A stretch of DNA of 64,000 nt from Ornithobacterium rhinotracheale DSM 15997 (GTDB taxonomy: Bacteria; Bacteroidota; Bacteroidia; Flavobacteriales; Weeksellaceae). Under the pieces are notes generated by a model. It worked only from the letters and a program-made list of their open reading frames with translations. It made no database searches and had not been told where the DNA came from. Below are positions 36,254 to 45,720 of this stretch, piece by piece; position 1 is the first letter of the stretch, and the number at the start of each line of letters is the position of its first letter. The DNA is taken from positions 2,222,001 to 2,286,000 of the forward strand of contig NC_018016.1 in assembly GCF_000265465.1 (NCBI RefSeq). The letters are read 5' to 3'. Both the position numbers and the translations under genes were made by a program.

Positions 36254-36291
36254 AAAAAAATCCCTTCAGTTTTTGGCTGAAGGGATTTTTT
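36254..36291 (+). terminator. Terminator of clpB
   Basis: AAATCCCTTCAG pairs perfectly with CTGAAGGGATTT, followed by T6. The A run on the left would also permit leftward termination. Confidence 0.85.
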
Positions 36292-36368
36292 GTGTAAAAT
36301 CAATCGTATCGTTCATTTCAATTTTAATCACTCTCACTGATTTTTCTCATTTTTTCATTTAGAAATAA

Positions 36369-36809
36369 ATAAATTTCAGTCATTATCTATTTTTCAGTGG
36401 TAAAATATCATTTCTAAGTGATTATTATTTATTTTTCAGTGGTAATAATTGACTTTTCAGTGGTAAAATATCATTTCTAAGTGGTTATTGTCTATTTTTC
36501 AGTGGTAAAATATCATTTCTAAGTGGTTATTGTCTATTTTTCAGTGGTAAAATATCATTTCTAAGTGATTATTATTTATTTTTCAGTGGTAATAATTGAC
36601 TTTTCAGTGGTAAAATATCATTTCTAAGTGATTATTATCTATTTTTCAGTGGTAATAATTGACTTTTCAGTGATAAAATATCATTTTCAAGTGGTCATTA
36701 TCTATTTTTCAGTGGTAAAATATTATTTCTAAGTGGTTATTATTTATTTTTCAGTGGTAATAATTGACTTTTCAGTGGTAAAATATCATTTCTAAATGAT
36801 TGCCAACGA
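36369..36809. repeat. 21-bp phased intergenic repeat array (21 units)
   Basis: Nineteen consecutive 21-bp monomers run from 36390 to 36788 with no insertion or deletion, flanked by one degenerate unit on each side. Three monomer types recur: TTTTTCAGTGGTAAAATATCA-like, TTTCTAAGTGRTTATT-like and one ending GGTAATAATTGA. They share a core YNAGTGRT. Types alternate mostly A-B or A-B-C, so higher-order units exist. No gene, CRISPR spacer or coding frame explains it. The remaining sequence between clpB and aroB holds only the clpB terminator. Confidence 0.95.
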
Positions 36810-36887
36810 AAGGGATAATTTAGGGGGGTATATTTTCAATGTAAAACTATATTTTCATTTTTTTATTCCAAAAATTTGAAAAAATCC

Positions 36888-38057
36888 TTATTTCGGGAAA
36901 TTTTCAGTGTAAAAATCAATTGCATTTTGAATTTCATCGAGCGTGCATTCTACTTTGTCTGGTGTGCATTCGCCGATGCGTCTTAGCATCACAAAATTGA
37001 TTTTGCCCCCTTCGTTTTTCTTGTCGTGCAGCATAATTTGCTCCAAAATTTTAGCCGAAGGCAATTCAAAATAAGGATAAAGCTCGGTCAGTCGATAAAA
37101 AATTTCGTTTAATACCTCTTTAGTAATAAAGCCTTTTTGCCAAGCCAAATGCGCTTCCAGCATTAAGCCCGTAGCCACCGCTTCGCCATGAGTGATGCTC
37201 GGCTCGCCTTCATTTTCAGCAACGATAGGTTGCGACAAATCATCATCGCTTTCCAAGCTCGCCGTGATGAAATTATTAATTTTATCTCCCACCGATTCGC
37301 CTTTGGCAATAACATTTTTGTCGAGCCATAAAAAATAAGTTTCTATGGCGTGTCCAAGCGTGTGTCCTGCATTTAGGATTTTTCTAAGTCCCTTTTCGGT
37401 AGGGTCTTGCGTTACTACATTTAGTTTTACATTCACAGAATCCTCAATCAATCCTGCAATGTTTTTTGCACTTAATTCTTTGATTTCAGAAAGCGTTTTC
37501 CACTGTTTTTCATCTTGAATTAAACCGTGTTTAAGCATTTCTGCAAAACCAGAAAGCAATTCTCGCGCTGGCAAAGTTTCCAAAAATTCCGTTTCGATAA
37601 TCACCATTTGTGGCTGAGAAAATGTGCCCACAATGTTTTTAATTCCGCATAAATCCACACCTGTTTTTCCGCCCGCAGAAGCGTCTACCATGGCAAGCAA
37701 ACTGGTTGGGATATTTACAAAATCGATTCCGCGATTGTAGATGGACGCTACAAAACCACCGAAATCAGTAACGACACCACCCCCTAAATTGATGAGCAAA
37801 GATTTACGATCAAGTCCGCTCAACTTCAATGTTTTAAGTACTTGATTTACGAAAAATAATTGCTTAGTATCTTCGCCCGCAGGAATTTCTATAAATTCAC
37901 AATTTGTAATGTTTTCAGTTTTTTGAAGAAACAAAGGAAGGCATTTTTCATGCGTATTTTCATCGACCAAAATCATAATACTGCTGTAGTTTTTTTCAGC
38001 AATCAATTGGTCTAAAGCTTCAAAACCTTGGTTGAAATAAATAGGCGCTTGTGTCAT
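36888..38057 (-). CDS. aroB: 3-dehydroquinate synthase
   Basis: Encodes 389 aa, second step of the shikimate pathway (DAHP to 3-dehydroquinate, NAD-dependent, metal enzyme). Key parts are INLGGGVVTDFGGFVASIYN (NAD), PTSLLAMVDASAGGKTGVD and LNAGHTLGHAIET with metal-binding His. A second HGEAVATGLMLEA follows. Between these last two lies an acidic insert of about 40 residues (LESDDDLSQPIVAENEGEPS) that makes it longer than usual. Confidence 0.93.
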   Translation of the reverse strand: MTQAPIYFNQGFEALDQLIAEKNYSSIMILVDENTHEKCLPLFLQKTENITNCEFIEIPAGEDTKQLFFVNQVLKTLKLSGLDRKSLLINLGGGVVTDFGGFVASIYNRGIDFVNIPTSLLAMVDASAGGKTGVDLCGIKNIVGTFSQPQMVIIETEFLETLPARELLSGFAEMLKHGLIQDEKQWKTLSEIKELSAKNIAGLIEDSVNVKLNVVTQDPTEKGLRKILNAGHTLGHAIETYFLWLDKNVIAKGESVGDKINNFITASLESDDDLSQPIVAENEGEPSITHGEAVATGLMLEAHLAWQKGFITKEVLNEIFYRLTELYPYFELPSAKILEQIMLHDKKNEGGKINFVMLRRIGECTPDKVECTLDEIQNAIDFYTENFPK

Positions 38058-38141
38058 ATTTTATTTTTTGAAATCTTAAAGTACAAAGATAGCTAAAAAA
38101 TGGGTTTTAGCTATATTTCAAAAACCTATTTGGCTATATTT

Positions 38142-38471
38142 TTAATTATAAAATCTATATTTTTTTAATCTTTTTTTTCGCAATGTAGCATCGCAATTTT
38201 TCTTTTTTGAAAGAAAAGTGTTTTTTTGATAAAAATCTTCGGAATTAAACTTTTTTTCTGTTGGTTTAATATTTTCTCTTGTTGAGCAAGTCTCGTTTTT
38301 ACTCCAATTTTTAACAAGTAAAATAGGGATTAAAAATACACATAATATGGTTAAAATAAGTAATATATCTTTAAAAATGATAAAACCAAAAAGTGTGATT
38401 CCTAAAAAAGTTTCAGGAAATAATAAGATGATGATAAAAATGAAAATCCCTATTTTAAGTATTTCTTTCAT
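38142..38471 (-). CDS. Small membrane protein, unknown
   Basis: Encodes 109 aa. Two hydrophobic helices (about residues 7-33 and 35-52) are followed by a basic, low-complexity C-terminus (RKKRLKKYRFYN). No family recognised. Composition is very AT-rich. A real gene is plausible but not certain. Confidence 0.45.
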   Translation of the reverse strand: MKEILKIGIFIFIIILLFPETFLGITLFGFIIFKDILLILTILCVFLIPILLVKNWSKNETCSTRENIKPTEKKFNSEDFYQKNTFLSKKKNCDATLRKKRLKKYRFYN

Positions 38472-38600
38472 TCAAATTCAATTATAACTTTATTGAAATA
38501 AAGCTTTTAAAAGAGTGGGAAACAAAAATAAAAATAATAAAAAACTATTGCGAAAAAATGAATAAAATTTTAAATTTGTTTTAATGCTAAAATTAATCGA

Positions 38601-39764
38601 ATGAAATTTTTTGAAAATACAGAAATCGCCTTTCGCTCCAAGTCTGATTATGAACTCAAGAGAGCGTATTTGCTTTTTAAATCCGTGAATTATAATTTTT
38701 TGGTAAATTTTGGAGCGGTGAGTTTGCCGATATTCAAAAACATACCTGGTGTAAAAACACTTGTCAAAAATACGATTTTTGATCATTTTTGTGGGGGCGA
38801 AAATTTACAAGAATCTCTCCAGACGGTAGACAGATTGTATGAGCAAAATGTGGGCAGCATTTTGGATTATTCGATTGAGGGAAAGGAAGATGAGAAATCT
38901 TATGATGCCTGTTTTTATGAAATTTTGTCGATTATAGATTTAGCTGAAAATAATCCAAAAATCCCTTTTGTAGTGTTTAAACCTACGGGCTACGGAAATA
39001 TTGATTTGTATGAAAAAGTGGGCAAAAAGCAACAGCTTTCTCCAGCTGAACACACGGCGTGGGAGCATATCAAAACCCGCTACTATAAAACCTGCAAAAA
39101 AGCATACGAAAAAGGTGTCAAAATCATGATCGATGCCGAGGAAACTTGGTTGCAAGATGCGGCAGATGACTTGGCGCAAGAAATGATGAAAACTTTTAAT
39201 AAAGAGAGAGTTGTAGTGCTCAATACTTTGCAAATGTATCGCACCGATCGCTTAGAATATTTAAAAAATGAATTTAAAAAAGCGGAAGAAGAAGGCTACT
39301 ATTTAGGCTTTAAAATCGTGCGCGGCGCCTATATGGAAAAGGAGCGTGAGCGTGCACAGAAGATGGGGTATCCGTCTCCGATTCAGCCTAATAAAGCAGC
39401 AACAGATGTCTCGTACAATGCGGCAATTGATTTCATTACCGAGCATCACGATAGGATTTTCCTTTTTGCGGGCACGCACAACGAGGAAAGCTGTATGAAT
39501 CTTAAAAATAAAATCGACCAAAATTCAGAGTTAAAAGATTGCTGGTTTGGGCAATTGCTGGGCATGAGCGATAACATTAGCTTTGTGCTGGGCGAAAATG
39601 GCTATCATGTGGCAAAATATGTTCCGTTTGGTCCTGTAAAAGAGGTGATTCCGTATTTAATCCGAAGAGCACAAGAAAACACCTCGGTGGCGGGACAATC
39701 CAACCGAGAATTGACTTTGATCGAAAAAGAGCTTCAACGAAGAAAAGAATTAAAACAATCATAA
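38601..39764 (+). CDS. Proline dehydrogenase
   Basis: Encodes 387 aa of the stand-alone PRODH domain, which oxidises proline to pyrroline-5-carboxylate with FAD. Family signatures are VKIMIDAEETWLQDAADDL, LNTLQMYRTDRLEYL, GFKIVRGAYMEKERERA and, near the end, VPFGPVKEVIPYLIRRAQEN. Active-site Arg pairs and the FAD-binding barrel segments are present. Not fused to a P5C dehydrogenase, as is normal in this group. Confidence 0.93.
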   Translation: MKFFENTEIAFRSKSDYELKRAYLLFKSVNYNFLVNFGAVSLPIFKNIPGVKTLVKNTIFDHFCGGENLQESLQTVDRLYEQNVGSILDYSIEGKEDEKSYDACFYEILSIIDLAENNPKIPFVVFKPTGYGNIDLYEKVGKKQQLSPAEHTAWEHIKTRYYKTCKKAYEKGVKIMIDAEETWLQDAADDLAQEMMKTFNKERVVVLNTLQMYRTDRLEYLKNEFKKAEEEGYYLGFKIVRGAYMEKERERAQKMGYPSPIQPNKAATDVSYNAAIDFITEHHDRIFLFAGTHNEESCMNLKNKIDQNSELKDCWFGQLLGMSDNISFVLGENGYHVAKYVPFGPVKEVIPYLIRRAQENTSVAGQSNRELTLIEKELQRRKELKQS

Positions 39765-39792
39765 AATCAGCGAAAAAAAAGTTTTAGCTAAA

Positions 39793-42258
39793 TTGAAAAA
39801 TCCGATTGAAATCCATTTTGCCGAAGTGATTTTGCCACTTCCGCTCGACGGCACTTTTTGTTATCATATCCCGAGAGAGATGCGTGGCAAAGTGCAAGTG
39901 GGGCAGCGTGTAGCGGTGCCGTTTGGCAACCGAAAATTGTACACAGGCATAGTGCATTCAATCCATAAAAATCAACCGGAATTATATAAAACCAAGCCCA
40001 TTTATGCTTTGCTCGACGCCAAGCCACTCGTGACCGAAAAGCAAATCAAATTCTGGGAGTGGATTGCGGAATATTATATGTGTTCGCTCGGCGATGTGTA
40101 TGGCAATGTTTTTCCCACGGCGTTAAAGCTTGATAGCGACACTTTTGTGAAAATTGTTCCTGAGCAAAAACTTACGCCCGAAATGGAACTTTCCGATGAA
40201 GCCTACACGATTTGGGAAGCTTTGAGCGTGAAAGGGATTCTCTCCGTAGATGAATGTGCAGATTTGGTTGAGCGAAAGTCGGCGTTGCCATTATTGAAGG
40301 AATTAATGTCTTATGGTTTAGTGATTTTAGACGAAAAATTAATCCAAAAATATACGCCTAAAATCGAAAATTATATTCGGCTAAATGAAAACATTTCTGC
40401 CGAAACCAAGGCTCAAAGCATTCAAGAATTAAGCCGAGCTCCTAAGCAGAGAGAATTGTATTTAAAACTGATTGTTAAGCAAAAACAAAGCAATTCGCCC
40501 GTGAAAGTTTCTGAATTTATAAAGGAAAACAACACGACACACGCCACGCTGAATGCACTTGCCGAAAAACATTTGGTTGAAATTTATGAAGACCAAACCC
40601 AGCGTGTGCAAACGTATGATGAGGAACTTAGCAAAATTAAAACATTAAGCCCTGCACAGCAAACGGCGTTTGATTCGGTGCAGGAGGCACTTAATCATCA
40701 AAAAAATGTGCTTTTGCATGGCGTAACTTCTTCGGGAAAAACCGAGATTTATATCAAATGTATTGAGCGTGTTTTGGCACAAAAGAAAAAAGTATTGTAT
40801 TTATTACCAGAGATTTCGCTCACTACACAGCTCACACAGCGCATTCAGAAATATTTTGGCGATCAAGTGGGTGTGTACCATTCCAAGTTTAACCAAAACG
40901 AAAGGGTAGAGCTCTGGGAAAAAGTTTTAAATAATGAATATAATATAATAGTGGGAGCCCGTTCTTCGTTGTTTCTACCTCTGCAAGATTTAGGGCTTGT
41001 AATCGTAGACGAGGAGCACGAATCTTCTTTAAAACAAACAGATACTCGACCATTTTACAACGCACGAGATGCGGCAATGGTTTGGGCAAAAATGAACGGA
41101 GCGCAAGTTTTGCTAGGTTCGGCAACGCCTTCGCTTGAGATGTATTATTTGGCGCAAGAAAATAAAATTGCTTATGTGCCACTCACCGAGCGATATGGCA
41201 ATGTGAAAATGCCTGTGATGGAAATCGTAGATTTGAGGGAAGCCGTGCAACAAAATAGAATGATCGGGCATGTTTCATTTGAGCTGAAAAATGCAATTTT
41301 AAACGCTTTTGAACATAAAAAGCAAGTCATCATATTCCAAAATCGTAGAGGATTTTCGCCCGTGCTGGAGTGTAACGATTGTGGGCACACGCCGTATTGT
41401 CCCAATTGTGATGTTTCGCTCACCTACCATAAATTAACTCAAGAATTAAAATGTCACTACTGTGGGCATACGCAAGCCAAGCCCGTAAAGTGCTATGAAT
41501 GTGGCTCTACGGATTTAAAAACAGTGGGATTGGGAACCCAGCAAATAGAAGACGAATTTGTGCAACTATTTCCCGAGCATAAAATAGCCCGTATGGATGT
41601 AGATAGCATGCGCAAGAAATTTGCCTTTGAAAAACTGATTGAAGCACTTGAAAATCATGAAATAGATTTGCTAGTAGGTACACAGATGGTTACCAAAGGT
41701 TTAGATTTTGACAATGTGAATCTGGTAGGTATCATCAAGGCAGATAATCTGCTCAATTTTCCAGATTTCAGAGCACACGAGCGAGCATTTCAGCGAATTG
41801 TGCAAGTGGCAGGGCGTGCAGGACGCCGAAAGGAACAAGGAAAAGTGATAGTGCAAGCTTACAAAGCAGATCATTTTGTTTTAAAAAATGCACAGAAATT
41901 CGATTACGAAAATACAGCCAAAGAGATTTTGTCCGAACGCGAACACACGCTCTATCCGCCATATTGCAAATTAATAGAAATTACATTCAGGCACAAAGAC
42001 CAAGAATTGGCAGAAAAAACAGCGAATTACTACACGCAGATGTTGCGTCATTTCTTTGATGATCAAACTTTGCTTGGCCCTGCCGCGCCCTCGATTGCAA
42101 GGCTAAACAATCAATACAGATTTAAAACTTTAATTAAAATTAAAGAGGGGCAAAGCCCTAAAAAAATAAAGCAGTTGCTTAAAGAAGCACTAACTAAGTT
42201 GCACGGAGTGAATGCATTTCGCCGTGTGCGTATTGATTTTGATGTGGATCCGAGCTAA
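39793..42258 (+). CDS. priA: Primosomal replication restart helicase PriA
   Basis: Encodes 821 aa from a TTG start, since no ATG fits the conserved N-terminus (HFAEVILPLPLDGTFCYHIP). Domains: 3'-DNA-binding domain (about 1-105), winged helix, and helicase with Walker A GVTSSGKTEIYI and DEEH box (IVDEEHESS). Two zinc sites follow (CNDCGHTPYCPNCDVSL, then CHYCGHTQAKPVKCYECG), and helicase motifs V-VI (GRAGRRKEQG). Reloads the replisome at stalled forks. Confidence 0.95.
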   Translation: MKNPIEIHFAEVILPLPLDGTFCYHIPREMRGKVQVGQRVAVPFGNRKLYTGIVHSIHKNQPELYKTKPIYALLDAKPLVTEKQIKFWEWIAEYYMCSLGDVYGNVFPTALKLDSDTFVKIVPEQKLTPEMELSDEAYTIWEALSVKGILSVDECADLVERKSALPLLKELMSYGLVILDEKLIQKYTPKIENYIRLNENISAETKAQSIQELSRAPKQRELYLKLIVKQKQSNSPVKVSEFIKENNTTHATLNALAEKHLVEIYEDQTQRVQTYDEELSKIKTLSPAQQTAFDSVQEALNHQKNVLLHGVTSSGKTEIYIKCIERVLAQKKKVLYLLPEISLTTQLTQRIQKYFGDQVGVYHSKFNQNERVELWEKVLNNEYNIIVGARSSLFLPLQDLGLVIVDEEHESSLKQTDTRPFYNARDAAMVWAKMNGAQVLLGSATPSLEMYYLAQENKIAYVPLTERYGNVKMPVMEIVDLREAVQQNRMIGHVSFELKNAILNAFEHKKQVIIFQNRRGFSPVLECNDCGHTPYCPNCDVSLTYHKLTQELKCHYCGHTQAKPVKCYECGSTDLKTVGLGTQQIEDEFVQLFPEHKIARMDVDSMRKKFAFEKLIEALENHEIDLLVGTQMVTKGLDFDNVNLVGIIKADNLLNFPDFRAHERAFQRIVQVAGRAGRRKEQGKVIVQAYKADHFVLKNAQKFDYENTAKEILSEREHTLYPPYCKLIEITFRHKDQELAEKTANYYTQMLRHFFDDQTLLGPAAPSIARLNNQYRFKTLIKIKEGQSPKKIKQLLKEALTKLHGVNAFRRVRIDFDVDPS

Positions 42259-42387
42259 ACTTTCAAAAAACATTTTTATCCGCCTTTTTTAATTCTTAAT
42301 ATCTTGTTAATCCGTTAAGAGTTGGTGGGTGTGTTTTTTACATTGAATAAAGCTTAATGTTAAATATACATATTTCTTGTTCTAAAA

Positions 42388-42419
42388 TTTGTATATGATA
42401 TTTATCATATTTAAATTTG
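42388..42419 (+). promoter_or_regulatory. Promoter of the small secreted protein gene
   Basis: TTTG (42388-42391), 20 bp, TAAATTTG (42412-42419) is a full match to the Bacteroidota promoter, 20 bp before the ATG at 42440. Confidence 0.7.
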
Positions 42420-42439
42420 CAGCACAAACCTATTAAAAA

Positions 42440-42706
42440 ATGAAAAAATTAGTATTAACACTAGCATTTATTGCTACAGGATTGAGCGCGACAAATGTGT
42501 ACGCTGCCGACAATGGAGGTGTGAGAGACAGCAAAGAAGTTATTGCAAGCACTGGAAAAGATGGATACATCAACATCAAAGTTGAGAAACCAACTTTAGT
42601 GAAAATCTATGCTGAAGATGGTATGTTTGTGAAAAAAATGATTGTTCGTCCAGGTTTGAACGAAGTTCAAATCGATGATATTTTTTGTAGATTAAAATAT
42701 GGCTAA
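42440..42706 (+). CDS. Small secreted protein, unknown
   Basis: Encodes 88 aa with a signal peptide (LTLAFIATGLSATNVYA). The mature domain of about 65 residues is beta-rich (DGYINIKVEKPTLVKIYAED, then KKMIVRPGLNEVQID). The last residues after DDIF look unlike the rest. Skipping one T in the T6 run near 42681 would end the protein at IDDIFVD, so a small frameshift is possible. Family not identified. Confidence 0.6.
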   Translation: MKKLVLTLAFIATGLSATNVYAADNGGVRDSKEVIASTGKDGYINIKVEKPTLVKIYAEDGMFVKKMIVRPGLNEVQIDDIFCRLKYG

Positions 42707-42798
42707 AAACACATTTTCAGCTATAAAAACTTATCAACATTCTATAGTGAATTTCGCTACTTTCTCGAAAAATCATTATTTTTACCAAAAAATATAAC

Positions 42799-43644
42799 AT
42801 GGCAGATATTCAACAATTAGAAAATCTTACTACACAAGTACGCAGAGATATTTTACGCATGGTGCACGCAGTGAATAGCGGACACCCAGGTGGTTCCTTA
42901 GGTTGTGCAGAATTCTTGGTTTGCCTATATGGCGAGGTGATGGATTATAGCACAGATTTTAAAATGGACGGAAAAAACGAAGATGTTTTCTTCTTGTCTA
43001 ATGGGCATATTTCACCTGTGTTTTATAGCGTTTTAGCCAGAAATGGATTTTTCCCTGTTTCTGAATTAGCAACTTTTAGAAAATTAGGCACTCGCTTGCA
43101 AGGGCACCCTACTACGCATGAGGGTTTGCCGGGCGTGCGTGTAGCATCTGGTTCGCTAGGTCAGGGGCTTTCTGTGGGGATTGGAATGGCTTTGGGTAAA
43201 AAATTGGACGGAGACAGCCATTTAGTATATACTTTGCACGGCGATGGCGAATTGCAGGAAGGGCAAATCTGGGAGGCGTTGATGTATGCAGGAGCCAAGG
43301 GGGTAGATAATATAATCTCTACCATAGATTACAACGGAAGACAAATCGATGGGGATACCAAAGATGTATTGAGCTTAGGCGACTTAAAAGCTAAGTTACA
43401 AGCCTTCGGGTGGGATGTAGTAGAGGTAGAAAAAGGAAATGATATTCCTGCCATTTTAGAAGGATTGAAAGATGCTAAATCAAAAACTGGCAAAGGAAAA
43501 CCAGTAGCGATTTTGCTCCATACCGAGATGGGACATGGCGTAGATTATATGATGGGCACACACGCTTGGCACGGAAAAGCTCCAAACGATGAGCAACTGG
43601 AAAAAGCTTTGGCTCAAAACCCTGAAACGCTGGGGGATTACTAA
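42799..43644 (+). CDS. Transketolase, N-terminal (thiamine-diphosphate) subunit
   Basis: Encodes 281 aa, the first half of a split transketolase of the pentose phosphate pathway. It shows HAVNSGHPGGSLGCAEFLV, GHISPVFYSVLARNG and the diphosphate-binding motif GDGELQEGQIWEALMYAG. The partner half is at 46166, five genes away instead of adjacent. Both halves appear intact. Confidence 0.92.
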   Translation: MADIQQLENLTTQVRRDILRMVHAVNSGHPGGSLGCAEFLVCLYGEVMDYSTDFKMDGKNEDVFFLSNGHISPVFYSVLARNGFFPVSELATFRKLGTRLQGHPTTHEGLPGVRVASGSLGQGLSVGIGMALGKKLDGDSHLVYTLHGDGELQEGQIWEALMYAGAKGVDNIISTIDYNGRQIDGDTKDVLSLGDLKAKLQAFGWDVVEVEKGNDIPAILEGLKDAKSKTGKGKPVAILLHTEMGHGVDYMMGTHAWHGKAPNDEQLEKALAQNPETLGDY

Positions 43645-43663
43645 AATTTAAAAAAAGAAAGCG

Positions 43664-44158
43664 ATGAAAAAATTAATCATACCTGCGATGTTATGTTCTC
43701 TTTTGGCAGTTTCCTGCTCAAAAGATGACGATAATGGCAATAAGCCAGTAGTAGAACCCCCGATCGAGAAATTTGAAAGCCTTATTGTAGGGAAATGGAA
43801 GCCTACCGCTATCCAGATTGTGAAAAGTAGTGATGGCGAGGTGGTGGATTTAGGATTGTCCAGCAGCAATGAATGTAACTCTAAGGATTTTAATCAGTAC
43901 ACAAAAGACGGTAAGTACATAGAAAATAAGTATTTTGAACAAGAAGATTCAGCCGATTGCAAAGAGCAAGTTAGTGAAACAACTTATACTATTGATCAAC
44001 TAAAATCAACATTGGAGATAAAAGGGCTGCTCAATCCCGTAGAACAAATCATCAAGCTGAATAGAGAAGAGCTAGTATTGAAAGTATTAGGAGCAGATTA
44101 CGACAAAGATGATAAAGCAGATTACAGAATTTATACTTACAAGAGAATTGATAAATAA
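43664..44158 (+). CDS. Lipocalin-like lipoprotein
   Basis: Encodes 164 aa, type II signal peptide ending AVSC, followed by SKDDDNGNK, an acidic surface-export signal. The mature domain has GKWKPTAIQIVKSSDGEVVD and ends YRIYTYKRIDK, typical of lipocalin-like or DUF5004-type Bacteroidota lipoproteins. Function unknown. First of five genes between the transketolase halves. Confidence 0.65.
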   Translation: MKKLIIPAMLCSLLAVSCSKDDDNGNKPVVEPPIEKFESLIVGKWKPTAIQIVKSSDGEVVDLGLSSSNECNSKDFNQYTKDGKYIENKYFEQEDSADCKEQVSETTYTIDQLKSTLEIKGLLNPVEQIIKLNREELVLKVLGADYDKDDKADYRIYTYKRIDK

Positions 44159-44178
44159 ATCTATTAAGGAAAAGCCTT

Positions 44179-44339
44179 ATTCCATATAGGACAAAGGATT
44201 TCCTAGGTGGGACGGGCTTTGTCCTAACTTGGACAAAAGGCGTCCCAGATGGGACAAAGAGTTTCCCAGCTGGGACAAAGAATTTCCTACTTAGGACAAA
44301 ACATTTCCTTATTGGGACAGCAATCGTCCCAGTTTAACT
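44179..44339. repeat. 21-bp phased repeat of TCC..GGA palindromes
   Basis: Imperfect palindromes TCCnnnnnnGGA start at 44201, 44222, 44243, 44264, 44285 and 44306, exactly 21 bp apart. An earlier unit lies at 44181 (20 bp off) and a partial one at 44327. Most are followed by CAAA. The unit at 44264 (TCCCAGCTGGGA) is a perfect 12-bp palindrome. Nothing else fills the gap between the lipoprotein and the coiled-coil gene. Confidence 0.9.
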
Positions 44340-44378
44340 TTTATAAATTCACAATAAAAACGATTAAAAATTATTATT

Positions 44379-44690
44379 ATGGCAAAAAAATCATACTCGG
44401 AAAACATCACCTTGGCTAAGGTAATGGCTGATGGGCTCTCTCGATACAAAAGTAATTTGCCAGCAGGAGTAAAGGAAAGCCAAATCTCCGAATTAGAGAG
44501 CTTGAGGCAAACCATAGAAACCTTAAACAGTGAACAAGAAAAATTAAAAGCAGACCTTAAAACCAAAACTCAGGCATTAGATGCTAAACTTAATGAGCTG
44601 CAAAAACTCTATGCAGAACTTAAAAAACGCATCAAGATAGATATAGAGCAAAGCCAGTGGAGAGAGTTTGGCATCGAAGATAAACGATAG
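44379..44690 (+). CDS. Small coiled-coil protein, unknown
   Basis: Encodes 103 aa, cytoplasmic. A heptad-rich helix spans about residues 35-90 ([20 protein letters not shown], then [16 protein letters not shown]). No family recognised. It directly follows the 21-bp palindromic repeat and overlaps nothing. Confidence 0.6.
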   Translation: MAKKSYSENITLAKVMADGLSRYKSNLPAGVKESQISELESLRQTIETLNSEQEKLKADLKTKTQALDAKLNELQKLYAELKKRIKIDIEQSQWREFGIEDKR

Positions 44691-44706
44691 AAAAATTGAA
44701 GATAAA

Positions 44707-45186
44707 TTGAAAAATATAATCAGAAAACTAACTATTTTATTCATTTTAATGCAGGCAAATCTCAACGCTCAATCGCAGACCAAAGCCTACTTATCGGGCG
44801 ATATGGCAATGAAAATTGCACAAAAAGCCTATGAGGAAGCCCAAAAAAGCAATCATCATGTAACAGTTACAGTGGTAGATGCTTCGGGGCAAACGCTTGC
44901 AGTTTTAAGAGACGATAGAGCAGGAGTGCATACGCTTAGAGCCAGTTACAAGAAAGCCTATACCGCCAATTCTCAAAAAAGAGAAACCGCCGAAATCGCC
45001 AAAGGAGTAAAAGAAGGGAAAATACCAGAAGACATCAGAAATCTAGACGAAAATATTTTGATCATGGATGGTGGAGTACCCATCTTTATAGGCAAAGAAG
45101 TAGTGGGCGGAATCGGAGTAGGAGGCGCACATGGCAGCGAAGATGTGAGAATTGCCAAAGCTGGATTATCAGTTTTAAATCAATAA
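44707..45186 (+). CDS. Secreted GlcG/HbpS-family protein (copy 1)
   Basis: Encodes about 159 aa. I choose the TTG at 44707, which opens a signal peptide ([20 protein letters not shown]). The ATG at 44668 would add 13 charged residues and overlap the previous gene. The mature domain has [34 protein letters not shown] and [20 protein letters not shown], the GlcG/HbpS fold. Some members bind haem or cobalamin. A paralogue follows directly. Confidence 0.75.
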   Translation: MKNIIRKLTILFILMQANLNAQSQTKAYLSGDMAMKIAQKAYEEAQKSNHHVTVTVVDASGQTLAVLRDDRAGVHTLRASYKKAYTANSQKRETAEIAKGVKEGKIPEDIRNLDENILIMDGGVPIFIGKEVVGGIGVGGAHGSEDVRIAKAGLSVLNQ

Positions 45187-45190
45187 TATT

Positions 45191-45688
45191 ATGAAGAAAT
45201 TAATTATGTTGTCGTTACTTATACTTTCGGGTGTAGGTTACGCACAAAAAAATAGCTTATCATTAGATAAATCATTTAGTTTAAACCAGAAAGGAGCGTT
45301 GGAATTAGCTGAGCAAGCTAATATAGAGGCGGAAAAGCTTGATAAAAAAGTATCAATTGCAGTGTTAAATAATTCAGGTGTGGTGGTTCTACTTCTGAAG
45401 GGTGATGGTGTTGGTCCTCATAATACAGAGGCTTCAAGAAGAAAAGCGTATACAGCTCTTTCTACAAAAACACCTAGTTTTATTTTGATGAAAAAAGCAG
45501 AGAGTAGTGAAACTGCAAAAAATTTAAATACTCTACCAGAATTATTATTGTTAGGAGGAGGTGCACCCATTTGGAGTAATGGTGAACTAGTTGGCAGTAT
45601 AGGAATATCTGGAGGAGGAAGTGGTGAAAATGATCATGCCATCGCTCAAAGAGCAATTCAAAAAATGGGGTATTCTTTAAAAAAATAA
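45191..45688 (+). CDS. Secreted GlcG/HbpS-family protein (copy 2)
   Basis: Encodes 165 aa with signal peptide (KLIMLSLLILSGVGYA). It shares the pattern of the upstream gene: VSIAVLNNSGVVVLLLKGDG, ASRRKAYTALSTK and GGGAPIWSNGELVGSIGISG. It starts 4 bp after copy 1, so the two probably arose by tandem duplication and have diverged strongly. Possible haem or small-ligand binding in the periplasm. Confidence 0.75.
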   Translation: MKKLIMLSLLILSGVGYAQKNSLSLDKSFSLNQKGALELAEQANIEAEKLDKKVSIAVLNNSGVVVLLLKGDGVGPHNTEASRRKAYTALSTKTPSFILMKKAESSETAKNLNTLPELLLLGGGAPIWSNGELVGSIGISGGGSGENDHAIAQRAIQKMGYSLKK

Positions 45689-45720
45689 GTTTAATAAAAT
45701 AATAAAAAAAACAACAGTTT

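Noticed and set aside
36390-36788. 21-bp array as a CRISPR array or coding repeat
   Set aside because: There are no unique spacers. One monomer type contains an in-frame TGA and no frame has a start, so neither CRISPR nor a heptapeptide gene fits.
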